Notes: a model not told the origin generated them from the letters alone. A stretch of DNA of 44,053 nt from Pseudomonadota bacterium (GCA_018970485.1 JAGWWH010000013.1:1-44053), one strand, 5' to 3'; positions 33,619 through 42,725 are shown, counted from the first letter of the stretch. Program-made: numbers and translations.

Positions 33619-33696
33619 CGGGGCGTAGCGCAGTCTGGCTAGCGCATCTGGTTTGGGACCAGAGGGTCGGGAGTTCGAATCTCTCCGCCCCGACCA
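33619..33696 (+). tRNA. tRNA-Pro (TGG)
   Basis: Full cloverleaf: acceptor CGGGGCG/CGCCCCG, D arm TAGCGCAGTCTGGCTAGCGC, anticodon stem-loop CTGGT-TTGGGAC-CAG with anticodon TGG, T arm GGGAGTTCGAATCTCTC, discriminator A and encoded CCA. It marks the boundary between the compact gene backbone and the IS-rich accessory region that follows. Confidence 0.95.
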
Positions 33697-33957
33697 TCTT
33701 TCTCTAGGGCTTGTGGGTTTTAGAAAAAATCACATCTTCTTTGTGTCACAACAGTGTCACAAAATACACTTTATAATTTTTAGTTTGATCCCTTGCCTGA
33801 TGCTGCTTCAGCCTTTATGGGTGAAATAAGCAGTTTGTTCGTGCTGTTCTCATCTTTATCGAAACCTGCTGATATTTTTCTTCGTTCCAATTCGTAATTG
33901 CCTAAAATTACCCACAATTACCCTTGCCGCCATGCTAAAACACCATTCTCATACTTT
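33697..33957. other. Non-coding or decayed segment between tRNA-Pro and the IS5-type element
   Basis: No intact gene is visible. TGTCACAACAGTGTCACA (33745-33762) is a pair of short direct repeats. On the minus strand a short open stretch ending at 33780 (about 40 codons, Lys/Asn/Ser-rich, ending EAASGKGSN) might be the tail of a decayed gene, but nothing identifies it. Confidence 0.4.
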
Positions 33958-35286
33958 GGCACCGTCGCAAATCTAACTTCTTAAATTTTTTTCCCTGCAA
34001 AATTCCCGTGCAGAATTTTCAGGAATTTTTTGTTTAAATTTTTTCTGATTTTTTCTGCGTTTTGATCCGCAGTTTTGTTGCAGTTTTGTGGGTTTTGGTG
34101 TTTGATTGCAGCTATTCCTTGTTATGTGGATAGAAGTGGTGGTGATGACGTAAGAACCACGAGTTTTTTGAAGTTAAAGGTGATTGCCTGCATGAAGGCG
34201 GAGAACTGATTTTTGGCGATTCCTCGGTATCGAACTCTTTTATTCTGTTTTGAGAAAACATGCTCAAACGGAGCTCGAAGTTTGGTGTAGTAAGAATCAA
34301 GATCGCGATTCTTATTCTTCATGTTGTTTTTCTTTACTGCGGCGAGATGAATATTTTTGATTTGCGCCGTTTGTTTGGCATTTTTATCGCAATAGCCCTT
34401 ATCGGCATAAACCGCTCCCTGACTTGGCGCTACATGTTTGAATCCCTTTGAATCAATGATATTAGCGGGAGTAATTGCTACTTTGTTGATCATGCCAGAT
34501 TGCATATCAACACTTGTATGCTGCTTGTATCCACAATAAGCGAAGCGTTTGCAACTCGTTCGTTAAAAAATAAAAAATTTACGAGTAAACCAGATTTTGT
34601 CTTTTGATTTAGCGCCAAATTTAGCGTCTTTAGTTGAGCGATTCAAGTCTTAGCTCGATTGCCTTATCCCGCTCTTTCCAAAGCCCAACTTTACTGATAA
34701 GATGAGTGGCGTCAACAAAGGTAAACACTTCGCTCATGTAGCCTTGAGATTTTAGCTGATCACGAAGCAGAGAAAATATTTTGGAAAGTTTAGCGGTGTC
34801 AATTCTGCTTCTAACTCGGCCAAACACAGAGTGATCAGGTGTCTTGGCTGTTAAATCAAAATGACAAAACCATCGCGCCGCAGCATTCTCGCAAATAAAT
34901 CTTTCCAACTCACGATCAGATAAATCTTCAAGAAACTGCAACAACAAACAAAGAAAAATTCGGTAAATTCCATAGCCCTTGTGATCAGATTCAGCCTCAA
35001 TTTTTTCTAACTCGCGCTGAACTAAATCCATATTCCACAAACTCAAAAACTTGCGGTAAATGTGATTTTCTAAAACCAGATCCTCCAGACAGATCATCTG
35101 GAATTTGCTTCGGCTCAAAAGACATTTTTTACTAAGTTCTTGTTAAAAATTAGACCAATTCACAAAAAACAAAACAGCCACCAACACTAGAAAACACTAG
35201 CTTCAACACAAGATAATAACAAGAAAATAATCCGAAAAAATTAAAGAAGTTTAGATGATTTTTAAAATGGGATTTGCGACAGGGCC
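33958..35286 (-). mobile_element. IS5-type insertion sequence, 1.33 kb, inactivated
   Basis: Imperfect 16-base terminal inverted repeats bound the element: GGCACCGTCGCAAATC at 33958-33973 and, on the minus strand, GGCCCTGTCGCAAATC at 35286-35271 (14 of 16 identical). The transposase reads on the minus strand with about 150 bases of non-coding DNA on either side of it. The flanks (CTTT on the left, ATTA on the right) do not match, so no target-site duplication is evident. The transposase is broken, so the copy could only move if another supplied the enzyme. Confidence 0.8.
34122..35118 (-). pseudogene. IS5-family DDE transposase, frameshifted and interrupted
   Basis: The N-terminal part (35118-34630, 162 residues) has the DUF772 region and first catalytic Asp (FTFVDATHL). 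The C-terminal part (34505-34122) has ADKGYCDK with the second Asp and APFEHVFSKQNKRVRYRG with the Glu. Between them reading is lost. An extra base near 34632 shifts the frame; after correction KDAKFG continues to KIWF, then about 50 foreign bases (roughly 34538-34590) containing a hairpin (ACTCGT...ACGAGT, 34554-34586) and a stop interrupt the protein before GYKQHTSVDMQSGM resumes. The intact length would have been about 315 residues. Confidence 0.85.
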
Positions 35287-35378
35287 ATTAGTAATTTTTT
35301 AGAATCGGTGCAAAGTAGCGAAATAAAAATCCCAAGAAATTCACTTGAAGAATTCAGAAATAACAAACGCCCGATGCC

Positions 35379-35843
35379 TTATTTTTCCATATATTTTGTC
35401 CAAGGAGCTAGTGAGAAACAGATGTTGATCACGCTAGAATCAAGGGCGTAGATTGATTTATCGAATTCGAGCTCTTCCAATAGCTTCTCGTCACTGCAAA
35501 GCTCTCTTGCTCTTGCGGTTAAGATATTGGCAAGCTCTTCGTAAATTCTGTAATCTCTTGCTTCGTTGGCTTTGGCGATTGTATTGCGAGCAATTTTTTC
35601 ACACCTAATGCCCATGTGATACAACTTTGCTCTTTGTGAATTTAGCGAAGATTCAATTACTCGCAGACCTTCTCTGTAGGTCAATTGAGCAAAGATCATA
35701 ACCAATAAATGGTCGCGGCTTTTAAACTTTTTGCAGCGGTAATCAGCACCAAACTCACCAACGATTTTATCAAACTGATACCAAGGAATCGGAGAAGTTA
35801 TTTGAGAGAAAATGATCTTTTGCCGAGGAGAGCTATTTTGCAT
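35379..35843 (-). pseudogene. IS4-family transposase, N-terminal fragment
   Basis: A 154-residue frame with the N-terminal DUF4372 domain (FSQITSPIPWYQFDKIVGEFG, then SRDHLLVMIFAQLTYREGLR) and the beginning of the catalytic domain with the first Asp (YALDSSVINICFSLAPWTK). Intact relatives are about 370-400 residues, so more than half is missing; the frame ends in a stop right after the TK motif. The 92 bases between this end and the IS5-type element contain no recognisable continuation. A perfect eight-base hairpin (GTTGTTAG/CTAACAAC, 35858-35880) lies upstream and may belong to the element end. Confidence 0.82.
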
Positions 35844-36071
35844 GTTTTGCGAGTTTTGTTGTTAGAAAAAAACTAACAACTCTACCTCATCGCAAAAAAC
35901 ATAGAAAAATCTTTTGATAGCTTATTAAGCTTTGTGGCTCAATGGGTTTGAGAGTTTTGGGTTTTGGTTAACGCGACGGTAGTGGTACCGATCGGTTTCT
36001 TGCTACATCAAAAAAGTTAAATTCTTGTGTCTTCATAAGGGTAAATTTTAGATTGATGAAATGCACGATTA

Positions 36072-36231
36072 TTAGACACTGTTAGCTAATTATTTTTAGC
36101 CCATATTTCGCCCTATTTTGGCTTATTTTTTGGTAAAATTTTTCAAAAAAAATCCAGATATTTATCAAAATTTTACCAAAAAAGTGCTCAAAATATTCCA
36201 AAATCTGGGATAAAAATAATGGGTCTAGACC
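36072..36231. repeat. MITE-like long palindrome beginning with an IS terminus
   Basis: The element opens with TTAGACACTGTTAGCTAATT, nearly the same as the IS ends at 41601 and 43945. Its two arms, 36089-36143 and 36166-36220, are inverted copies at about 44 of 55 positions, with perfect outer (ATTATTTTTA) and inner (TTTTTTGGTAAAATTTT) blocks. It closes with GGGTCTAGACC. Size (about 160 bases), AT content and lack of coding match a miniature inverted-repeat element. It abuts the broken end of the FabH-like pseudogene. Confidence 0.65.
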
Positions 36232-36653
36232 TAAAAATTATTAAACTTTCCAGCCTCAATCATACATGAAGCTATATCGAAAGCTGACAAAAAGCTCAAA
36301 CAGGTACTATTAACATCAAATGTGGTAATCCCGGATTTTTCTAATCCTAAAGTTCTGCTAATTATAGAAGAAGTGCTTGGAATTGCCTGTTCCATTCTTC
36401 CAGATGCACTAATAATACAATCAATATCACTCATCTTAATGCCATAATTCTCAACAGCTTGAATAGCTGCTTTCATCGCCATAAAAGAAGTTGTTTAATG
36501 GTCTTAAGCAAAAAATGTCTTTTTATCACACCGGATTTATTCCTAACCCATCCTGATTCTTTACCAAGTTTTTGGTCTAAAGCTTCAGAAGTTATAATTT
36601 TTTCTGGTAAATATATTTTCAGTTCCAGCAATTGATATGGTGAGTTTGGTCAA
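36231..36653 (-). pseudogene. FabH-like ketoacyl-ACP synthase III, truncated and frameshifted
   Basis: Three frames must be joined. From a TTG at 36653 (TKLTISIAGT), after a shift comes KIYLPEKIITSEALDQKLGKESGWVRNKSGVIKRHF, and after another shift SFMAMKAAIQAVENYGIKMSDIDCIISAS continues to FDVNSTCLSFLSAFDIASCMIEAGK. This is the first 130-140 residues of a KAS III protein, including the catalytic cysteine (DVNSTC). The remaining 200 or so residues are lost at the MITE-like element. It starts five bases after the aas stop, so it was the last gene of the lplT-aas operon. Confidence 0.8.
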
Positions 36654-36657
36654 GGTT

Positions 36658-38793
36658 TTACGTAGTTTGATTTGTGATGAAATTTTTCACGGTAACATAA
36701 TCGATTTTTCCAGTTCCAAGTAGTGGTAGTTTTTCAACAACAATAATTTCTTTCGGAACAGAAAGTTCAGTGATCTGATTTTCTTTGAAGTAAGCGGAAA
36801 TATCAGCGCGTTTCAAACTTTGGCTGGTGGTCATTAAAATTAATTGTTCGCCTTTTTTGGCGTCAGAAATTGCCACGATTGCGTGCGCTGATTTTGGATC
36901 GATTTTGGCAATGTTGCCTTCAGTTGCAGTTAGCGAAACCATTTCGCCAGCAATTTTGGCAAAACGCTTGGCGCGGCCTTTTATTGAGATGTAGCCTTTA
37001 TCATCAATTGCAACGATGTCGCCAGTGTCGTACCAGCAATTCTCGGGCGGCGTGACGATTCCCGGATTTGATGCCAGCAAATAGCCTTTCATCACATTTG
37101 GACCAGAAACCAAAAGTTTTTTGCCGTCCAAAATTCCCGGAATTTCTTCTAGTTTGAATTTGATTCCTGGCATTAATCTGCCAACAGTTCCAGGCTTATT
37201 GTGCATTGGCGTGTTGGTTGAAAGTGCTGGTGCGGTTTCGGTTGTGCCGTAGCCTTCAAAAATTCTTACACCAAATTTTTCTGACCAAATTTTGCGTGTT
37301 TCTTCATCAAGTTTTTCGGCACCAGCAAAGACATAACGAATTGAATAAAAATCGTAAGCGTTAGCAAAACGTGCGTAGTTAGAAAGAAAAGTATTCGTAC
37401 CAAACATGATTGTGGCATTGGTGTCGTAAACCAATTCTGGCACGATGCGATAGTGCAGTGGCGATGGATAAAAGAAGGTTTTGATGCCAGATAAAATCGG
37501 TAGCAAGGTTCCACCAGTTAAACCAAAAGAATGGAAAATTGGTAGCGCGTTAAAAACTGTATCTTTGCTTGAGAAATCAACACGTGAAGCAAGTTGAAAA
37601 CGATTGGCTTGAATATTTTTGTGACTCAAAACCACGCCTTTTGGCGTACCTTCCGAACCAGAAGTAAACAGAATGACAGCAGGATTTGCAGGAGAAGCTT
37701 TGTGATAAAACTTTTCGGCAAAACATGCCTTAAGAAGGCCACAAATTTTTTCTGCAATTGTGATTTTTTTGGTAACGTCCTCGAGATAAATTATTCTGAT
37801 TTTTTCATTCTCTGCTGCTTCAACAAGTTTTTGTAGCTTCGCGCCTTCGATAAATTTTTTAGCGGTAAAAATAGTTTTGATTTTTGCAACTTGGCAAGTG
37901 GCAATAAAATTCGCGCCACCAGTTGAAAAGTTGATCATTGCTGGCACGCGATTTATTGACTGCATGGCAAAAAATGTTGCGATGCTGGCGTTCATATTTG
38001 GCAACATCAAACCAACATATTCACCTTCTGAAGTTTCTTTCTCGATTTGTTTTCCAAGAACAAAGCTGCGGGTAATTAGCTGTTTGTAAGAAATTGGTTT
38101 GCGCTCAACATCAACAATAATTTCGTGATTTTTTCCGTGAATTTTTGCAGCGTCTATTAGCGAAGAAAACAAAGTTTTTTTGTAATCTGAGCTTTCAAAC
38201 AACATTTCGGTCATGATGTCGTAAATTTTATCAGCATTAGCTGCGCGACGAGCGCGACCAGTAATTTCTTTTGCAACGAAAAATTTTTGCGGCGCTAAAA
38301 TTGTAATCGTAATTTTTGGGAAAGCGTGAATTTTAACGCGACCTTTCAAGCGAGAAAAAGGCGAGAACTGCGCGCCATCAAGACGAACTGGCAAAATCAT
38401 TGCGTCAGATTTATCAGCAATCATTCCCGGACCTTCGTAAATCTTCATCAATGAACCAGTAACGGTGATTCTTCCTTCTGGAAAAATTACGCATCTTTTG
38501 TCTTTTTTGATTTCGTTGATCAGGCTTTTAATCGCCATTGGATTGGTTGGATCAAGAGCGAAAGTTTCAGCTAAAGCCAGAAAAGGCTTCATCCACCATT
38601 GCTTTGAAATGAAAGTGTTAACTGCAAACATTGGTCGATTTGGCAAAAACACAGCCAACAAAATTGCATCCAAAAATGACAAGTGATTGGCGACAATCAA
38701 AACGCGGTTTCCGGCTTTTTGATAGTTTTCAAAACCTTTAATTTCTACTTTGTAAAGTTTGGTTAGGGTGAAGCGAAGTAAGTTCTTAAGCAT
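36658..38793 (-). CDS. aas: Bifunctional Aas: 2-acyl-GPE acyltransferase / acyl-ACP synthetase
   Basis: Re-acylates lysophospholipids using acyl-ACP that its second domain makes from free fatty acid and ATP. Residues 1-200 are a PlsC-type acyltransferase with H-x4-D (NHLSFLD, His37 and Asp42) and FPEGR at 104-108. Residues 220-711 are an AMP-forming ligase with P-loop TSGSEGTPKG (377-386), FEGYGTTETAPA and YDTGDIVAID. At 711 residues it is full length (E. coli 719). It overlaps lplT by eight bases. All motifs are intact although the genes on both sides of the pair are broken. Confidence 0.92.
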   Translation of the reverse strand: MLKNLLRFTLTKLYKVEIKGFENYQKAGNRVLIVANHLSFLDAILLAVFLPNRPMFAVNTFISKQWWMKPFLALAETFALDPTNPMAIKSLINEIKKDKRCVIFPEGRITVTGSLMKIYEGPGMIADKSDAMILPVRLDGAQFSPFSRLKGRVKIHAFPKITITILAPQKFFVAKEITGRARRAANADKIYDIMTEMLFESSDYKKTLFSSLIDAAKIHGKNHEIIVDVERKPISYKQLITRSFVLGKQIEKETSEGEYVGLMLPNMNASIATFFAMQSINRVPAMINFSTGGANFIATCQVAKIKTIFTAKKFIEGAKLQKLVEAAENEKIRIIYLEDVTKKITIAEKICGLLKACFAEKFYHKASPANPAVILFTSGSEGTPKGVVLSHKNIQANRFQLASRVDFSSKDTVFNALPIFHSFGLTGGTLLPILSGIKTFFYPSPLHYRIVPELVYDTNATIMFGTNTFLSNYARFANAYDFYSIRYVFAGAEKLDEETRKIWSEKFGVRIFEGYGTTETAPALSTNTPMHNKPGTVGRLMPGIKFKLEEIPGILDGKKLLVSGPNVMKGYLLASNPGIVTPPENCWYDTGDIVAIDDKGYISIKGRAKRFAKIAGEMVSLTATEGNIAKIDPKSAHAIVAISDAKKGEQLILMTTSQSLKRADISAYFKENQITELSVPKEIIVVEKLPLLGTGKIDYVTVKNFITNQTT

Positions 38794-40081
38794 GGCGATT
38801 TAGGTTTTGGTTAACAATTTTACGGATGAAGAAAAAGACGAAAATGTTGAAGATTCCAAGTGTCAGGAAAATTTGAATCAGAGTTAGTTGTAGCGCGATA
38901 AGGCAAACAATTACAAAGCTTGAAGCGACCATAAATAGAGCATTTAGGACGTTATTTGCAGCGACAATGCGCGAGAGATATTTATTGTCGGATCGATGCT
39001 GCATGACGGCGTAAAGCGGCACGATGTAAATGCCTGAAAATACCGCTGTCACGAGCAAGCTTAGAACTATTAAATAGCTGGTGAAGCTGTTGGCGAAAAA
39101 TTCACCAAGACTGATTATACTTTCAGGAGTTTGATAAAGATTGCTGACAAAACAGAAAAATAAAATTCCTAGCGAGATGCCAATTGATCCAAGGGGCACA
39201 AGCTTTCCGTTTATTTGTCCTTTGAGTAACCTGTTGCACATCACAGAACCAACTCCGATGCCAATTGAGAAAATTGACAAGAAAAGTGTGACGATAAACT
39301 CATCGCCATTGATGACGTTTTTGGTGTAAATTGGAAATTGCGAAAGAAAGGTGAGACCAATAAACCAGAACCACGAGATGCCAATTATTGAAAGCCAAAC
39401 CGTGTTTTCTTTTTTGGCAAAACCGATGATTTTGCAAGTTTGCGAGAAGATATTGAAGCCAATTTTTAAGCTGGAATCAGAAATTGGAGTTTGCGGAATA
39501 AAGCGGCTTGCGATGTAACCAATCAGTGCAAAAAGTACGACTGCAGTACAAATAATTTCGATGCCATTTTGTGATCTAACCAAAACTCCACCGAGAATTG
39601 TGCCAAGCAAAATTGCCAAGAAAGTTCCGCCCTCAATAATTGCGTTTCCGCTTACTAATTCATTATCTTTAAGAGATTCAGGAAGAAGGCTGTATTTGAT
39701 TGGACCAAAGAAAGTGGAATGAATGCCCATCAAGAAGACCAGCAATAAAAGCAAATAAATATTTTCGAAATAAAATCCGACGAAAGCAAAAATCATAATC
39801 ACAATTTCGGCAATTTTGATGACGTGAACAATTTTTGATTTTTCGAATTTGTCGGCGATTTGTCCGGCTAGAGCAGAAAAAAGAAAGAAGGGTAAAACAA
39901 ATAATCCAGAGGCGACGGTAGCCATAAAATGTGCATCGATATTTAGCTTGGTTGCAACGTCGTAAGTAAACCAAATCAGAAATGCGTTTTTGAAAACGTT
40001 GTCGTTAAAAGCTCCGAAAAATTGCGTGATAAAAAGAGGAAGAAATCTTTGTGATTTAAGAAGGTGACTTTGGTTTTTCAT
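38786..40081 (-). CDS. lplT: Lysophospholipid transporter LplT (MFS)
   Basis: MFS permease that flips lysophospholipids across the inner membrane and passes them to Aas. The 431-residue protein has about 12 helices and the LplT opening with FITQFFGAFNDNVFKNAFLIW, then ALAGQIADKFEKSKIVH (MFS loop 2-3) and FFGPIKYSLLPESLKDNELVSGNAIIEGG. Coupling to aas confirms the pair. In E. coli the two lie together as well. It follows the broken lipase gene by about 50 bases. Confidence 0.92.
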   Translation of the reverse strand: MKNQSHLLKSQRFLPLFITQFFGAFNDNVFKNAFLIWFTYDVATKLNIDAHFMATVASGLFVLPFFLFSALAGQIADKFEKSKIVHVIKIAEIVIMIFAFVGFYFENIYLLLLLVFLMGIHSTFFGPIKYSLLPESLKDNELVSGNAIIEGGTFLAILLGTILGGVLVRSQNGIEIICTAVVLFALIGYIASRFIPQTPISDSSLKIGFNIFSQTCKIIGFAKKENTVWLSIIGISWFWFIGLTFLSQFPIYTKNVINGDEFIVTLFLSIFSIGIGVGSVMCNRLLKGQINGKLVPLGSIGISLGILFFCFVSNLYQTPESIISLGEFFANSFTSYLIVLSLLVTAVFSGIYIVPLYAVMQHRSDNKYLSRIVAANNVLNALFMVASSFVIVCLIALQLTLIQIFLTLGIFNIFVFFFIRKIVNQNLNRHA

Positions 40082-40132
40082 ATTGGTTTAGTGTTTAAAA
40101 TTACCGTTTTTTAAAAAGTATAAAGCTTAGTT

Positions 40133-40800
40133 CTAAACTTCTTTATTTGACGGAAAAAAAGTATGAGATGCGCTGATAACAATGTAATCTCTTATGCCTC
40201 TTAGCTTGGTGCGCTCAATTGATACCTTTCCGTCATTTTTCCTGGAATTATAATCCAGCATATTGGATCAATTGCCATATCGCCAGCAATTACTCCGAGA
40301 TCGTAAGTGACTTCACCAAGAAGATGTTTAATCGAAGACTGATCGGTGATTAGCTGCTGTCATGCTGGACCATATATTTTTTGTAAGGCCAAAAATTCTT
40401 TAGTAGGCCTGCGATTTCAATACCTTGGTTGGGTAGAGCTAATTGAACAACTTTGCCAAGATTTGAATATTCGTATTTGTGTATAAGGGCGCGAACCATC
40501 AAAGCAGCCATTGAATAACCAACGAAATTTATCTTCTTACTTGATGTGATTTTTGAAGAAATTTCTTTATGAATTATATCGGTTAGGTCTTGTACGTTGT
40601 GTGATGTTGATGGGTAAAATTAATTACTTGAAAGCCTTACTTTTTTAAGCTCTGAGCTAGAGATTCCATATGCTTAGTAGGTCGGCAATTCCGTGTAAAA
40701 TTATCACATAATCGCCTTTCTGCTCTAAAACTTCAGCATCAGCTTTTGACAATAGAATAGATAAATTAAGGCCTAGTATAAGTAAAAGCTTGCGAATCAT
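40133..40800 (-). pseudogene. Secreted alpha/beta hydrolase (lipase-like), multiple frameshifts
   Basis: The coding trace is complete once three or so frameshifts (near 40700, 40365 and 40235) are corrected. It starts at 40800 with a signal peptide (MIRKLLLILGLNLS, then SKADA), has VIILHGIA, YPSTSHNVQDLTDIIHKEI, the nucleophile elbow VGYSMA, QLALPNQG, the acid segment IPGKNDGKVSIERTKL and the histidine segment ISASHTFFPSNKEV, ending at 40133. Its ATG overlaps the tetR stop as ATGA, so the two formed one operon leading into lplT-aas. Confidence 0.8.
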
Positions 40801-41412
40801 TTATCTATGCCTCGTGAGTAATTATCCACTAACTGAATTGTTAGTTCTTCAACAAAATTTAGTCCGGCAACATTTAGTTTTTTGGTTAAACTTAGAATAC
40901 AGATAACATGTATACTGGCCCATATTATCTTAGCGTGTTTTAAACATGCTGAATCAGCTTTGATAAAACATTTCAGAACTTCTTTAACTATGGTAAAAAG
41001 CTCATCTATTTTTTTGTTGTAAAATTCAGGTAGCTGCAATTCTTCCGGAATGCTATACTCAAATTAGTGCACTCCATCTATTATAATTCTGGCTGGCGAA
41101 TTCTATGTAAAGACGAGCTAATTGTTTAATCGCAGCAGAGTTTTTTAAATTCGGTTACAAATTTCCTTTCATGAAACCTTTCATATCATCCAATGTTGTA
41201 GCATTGATGTGAAAAACTATATCGTCATAGCTGTCAAAAACATTGTACAAAGTTATAACGGTGTATCCGATTTCCTTAACAATTTGACGAGTGCCAAATC
41301 CAGAAAAAGGAGATTTATCAATTAAATCAGAGCCGGCCCTGATTATCATTTCTTTAATCTCATCTTTGGTATGATCATTTCTTCTTGTCGAAGCACGTAA
41401 AGAGAGGCGCAA
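40797..41412 (-). pseudogene. TetR-family regulator with WHG-type C domain, frameshifted
   Basis: The N-terminal DNA-binding part (41412-41155) reads RRNDHTKDEIKEMIIRAG, then FGTRQIVKEIGYTVITLYNVFDSYDDIV, a TetR helix-turn-helix. After a stop at 41155 the frame resumes with AIKQLARLYIEFASQNYNRWSAL, shifts near 41065, and continues SIPEELQLPEFYNKKIDELF to the end at 40797. The latter matches the WHG (TetR_C_33) domain. The N terminus is uncertain because a truncated IS lies directly upstream. It probably once controlled the lipase-lplT-aas-fabH operon. Confidence 0.78.
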
Positions 41413-41428
41413 AAGACTTGGTAATTAC

Positions 41429-41601
41429 TTATCTTCTCTGCCTTCCAGCTGCCGAGTAGGCGCTAACAACTAATGGATTTATCTTCTCGTTAAAGAATTC
41501 TTCTGAGATTGGGTAGAGTCTTTTGTCCATGACTTACCTCTAGTTTTTGGTTAAAAACTTGGAGATAAAATTAAAAAGAATAATTAGCTAACGGTGTCTA
41601 A
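41429..41601 (-). mobile_element. Truncated IS copy (5-prime end and first 33 transposase codons)
   Basis: Reading on the minus strand from 41601 the element starts TTAGACACCGTTAGCTAATT and reaches an ATG at 41530 opening MDKRLYPISEEFFNEKINPL. This is the N terminus of an IS5-family (IS427-like) transposase as I recall it. The frame stops at 41429 after 33 codons and no further transposase is seen. Bases 41493-41601 match the right-hand copy (43945-44053) in inverted orientation at 108 of 109 positions, so the two are recent copies of one element. Confidence 0.8.
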
Positions 41602-41663
41602 AAATTTGATTTAATGTTCTTTATAATAATCATTACACGCTTTAACGCCTATTATAAAACACA

Positions 41664-42725
41664 TTAAATGATATATCGGTTGTTCAAATTTTTTAACTTT
41701 AAAATTAGATTTTTTAGCTTTTCCAAATCGGAAAATTTTATTGAACTGCTGAAAAATGCGATTTGTAGCCAGTTCCTTTCCTTTAAATAGCTATTTTGAT
41801 AATGAACTAGAATTCCTTGAGATTCTAGGAATTTACCCAGCTTTTCTGATTGTTGAGCTTGATCAAATTCAATGGTTGTAATCGCGCAGGATTTTACTTT
41901 TTCACTGACCACAATCTTGATTTTTTGCTGTTTAAGAAAATTTGCCAAAACATCGTTCAATTTCTTAATTTTTGCTGTTTTACTTTTTTGCAAAATCAAT
42001 TTCAGCGAGGCATTCAAAGCATTTACCAAATTTGAAGAGAGGGTAAAAGGAATATTATTTTTTGCGTGATAAAACCCAATATCAAGATACTGGGGAATAT
42101 TATTGCTAGGTTTTGGTTGGTAGTTATGCAAGATAATCGCTACGCCAGCAAATGACTCTAATCCCTTGTTGCTCGAAGCTGAGGCCAAATAAATTTTTGA
42201 TAAATCAATTTGGTAAATTCCAATTGAGCTAATGCAATCAACACAAACTTTGGCATTTGTTTTATTGGCAATAGTTAGAATTTTTTCTAAATGATTCATC
42301 ACTCCAGTTGAAGTTTCGCAGTGAACAAGCCAAATCCAGCCAATTTTCTTCTTCAGCAAAATTTCTGCGATTTCATTATAATCAAAAACTTCTCCCCAAT
42401 TTTTTTTCAAACTGTGAAATTTTAACTTGTGACATCTTGCTTGATTCATAAGCCTTTCTCCAAATTCTCCGTTGGAAATGATCAAGCCTACTTCATTTTT
42501 TAATGTCGATAAATTTGCTGCAATCGCTTCATTAGCAAGGCTTCCACTGCCCATCATCAAAGTGGAATATTTTGCTTTGGTAATGGTTTTTAGCTTACTT
42601 TGCACCTCACCTACTAATTTAGAAAATTTTGAAGAACGATGTGAAATTGCAGCTTGAGCAAAAGCTTTAGAGACTTTTGGTGAAATCATAACTGGACCAG
42701 AAAGAAAGCTGATTGGTTTTTTCAT
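41664..42725 (-). CDS. Class V PLP aminotransferase, PhnW/alanine-glyoxylate type
   Basis: A 353-residue fold-type I enzyme. It opens with FLSGPVMISPKVS and the HRSSKF segment typical of 2-aminoethylphosphonate or alanine-glyoxylate aminotransferases. GSGSLANEA (59-67) binds PLP phosphate, Asp163 in KVCVDCISSIG pairs with the pyridine nitrogen, and Lys187 in ASSNKGLESFAG is the Schiff-base lysine. The substrate is unknown; PhnW-like use of an amino donor on an aldehyde is one option. The start overlaps the GNAT gene by four bases, and it is last in a plsY-GNAT-aminotransferase operon. Confidence 0.8.
   Translation of the reverse strand: MKKPISFLSGPVMISPKVSKAFAQAAISHRSSKFSKLVGEVQSKLKTITKAKYSTLMMGSGSLANEAIAANLSTLKNEVGLIISNGEFGERLMNQARCHKLKFHSLKKNWGEVFDYNEIAEILLKKKIGWIWLVHCETSTGVMNHLEKILTIANKTNAKVCVDCISSIGIYQIDLSKIYLASASSNKGLESFAGVAIILHNYQPKPSNNIPQYLDIGFYHAKNNIPFTLSSNLVNALNASLKLILQKSKTAKIKKLNDVLANFLKQQKIKIVVSEKVKSCAITTIEFDQAQQSEKLGKFLESQGILVHYQNSYLKERNWLQIAFFSSSIKFSDLEKLKNLILKLKNLNNRYII

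Noticed and set aside
33958-34121. Minus-strand open stretch of about 45 codons downstream of the transposase
   Set aside because: It lies between the transposase stop and the terminal inverted repeat and crosses homopolymer-rich DNA. It is the non-coding end of the IS.
33958-35286. Target-site duplication for the IS5-type element
   Set aside because: Flanking bases CTTT and ATTA do not match, and shifting the borders by one or two bases does not produce a repeat.
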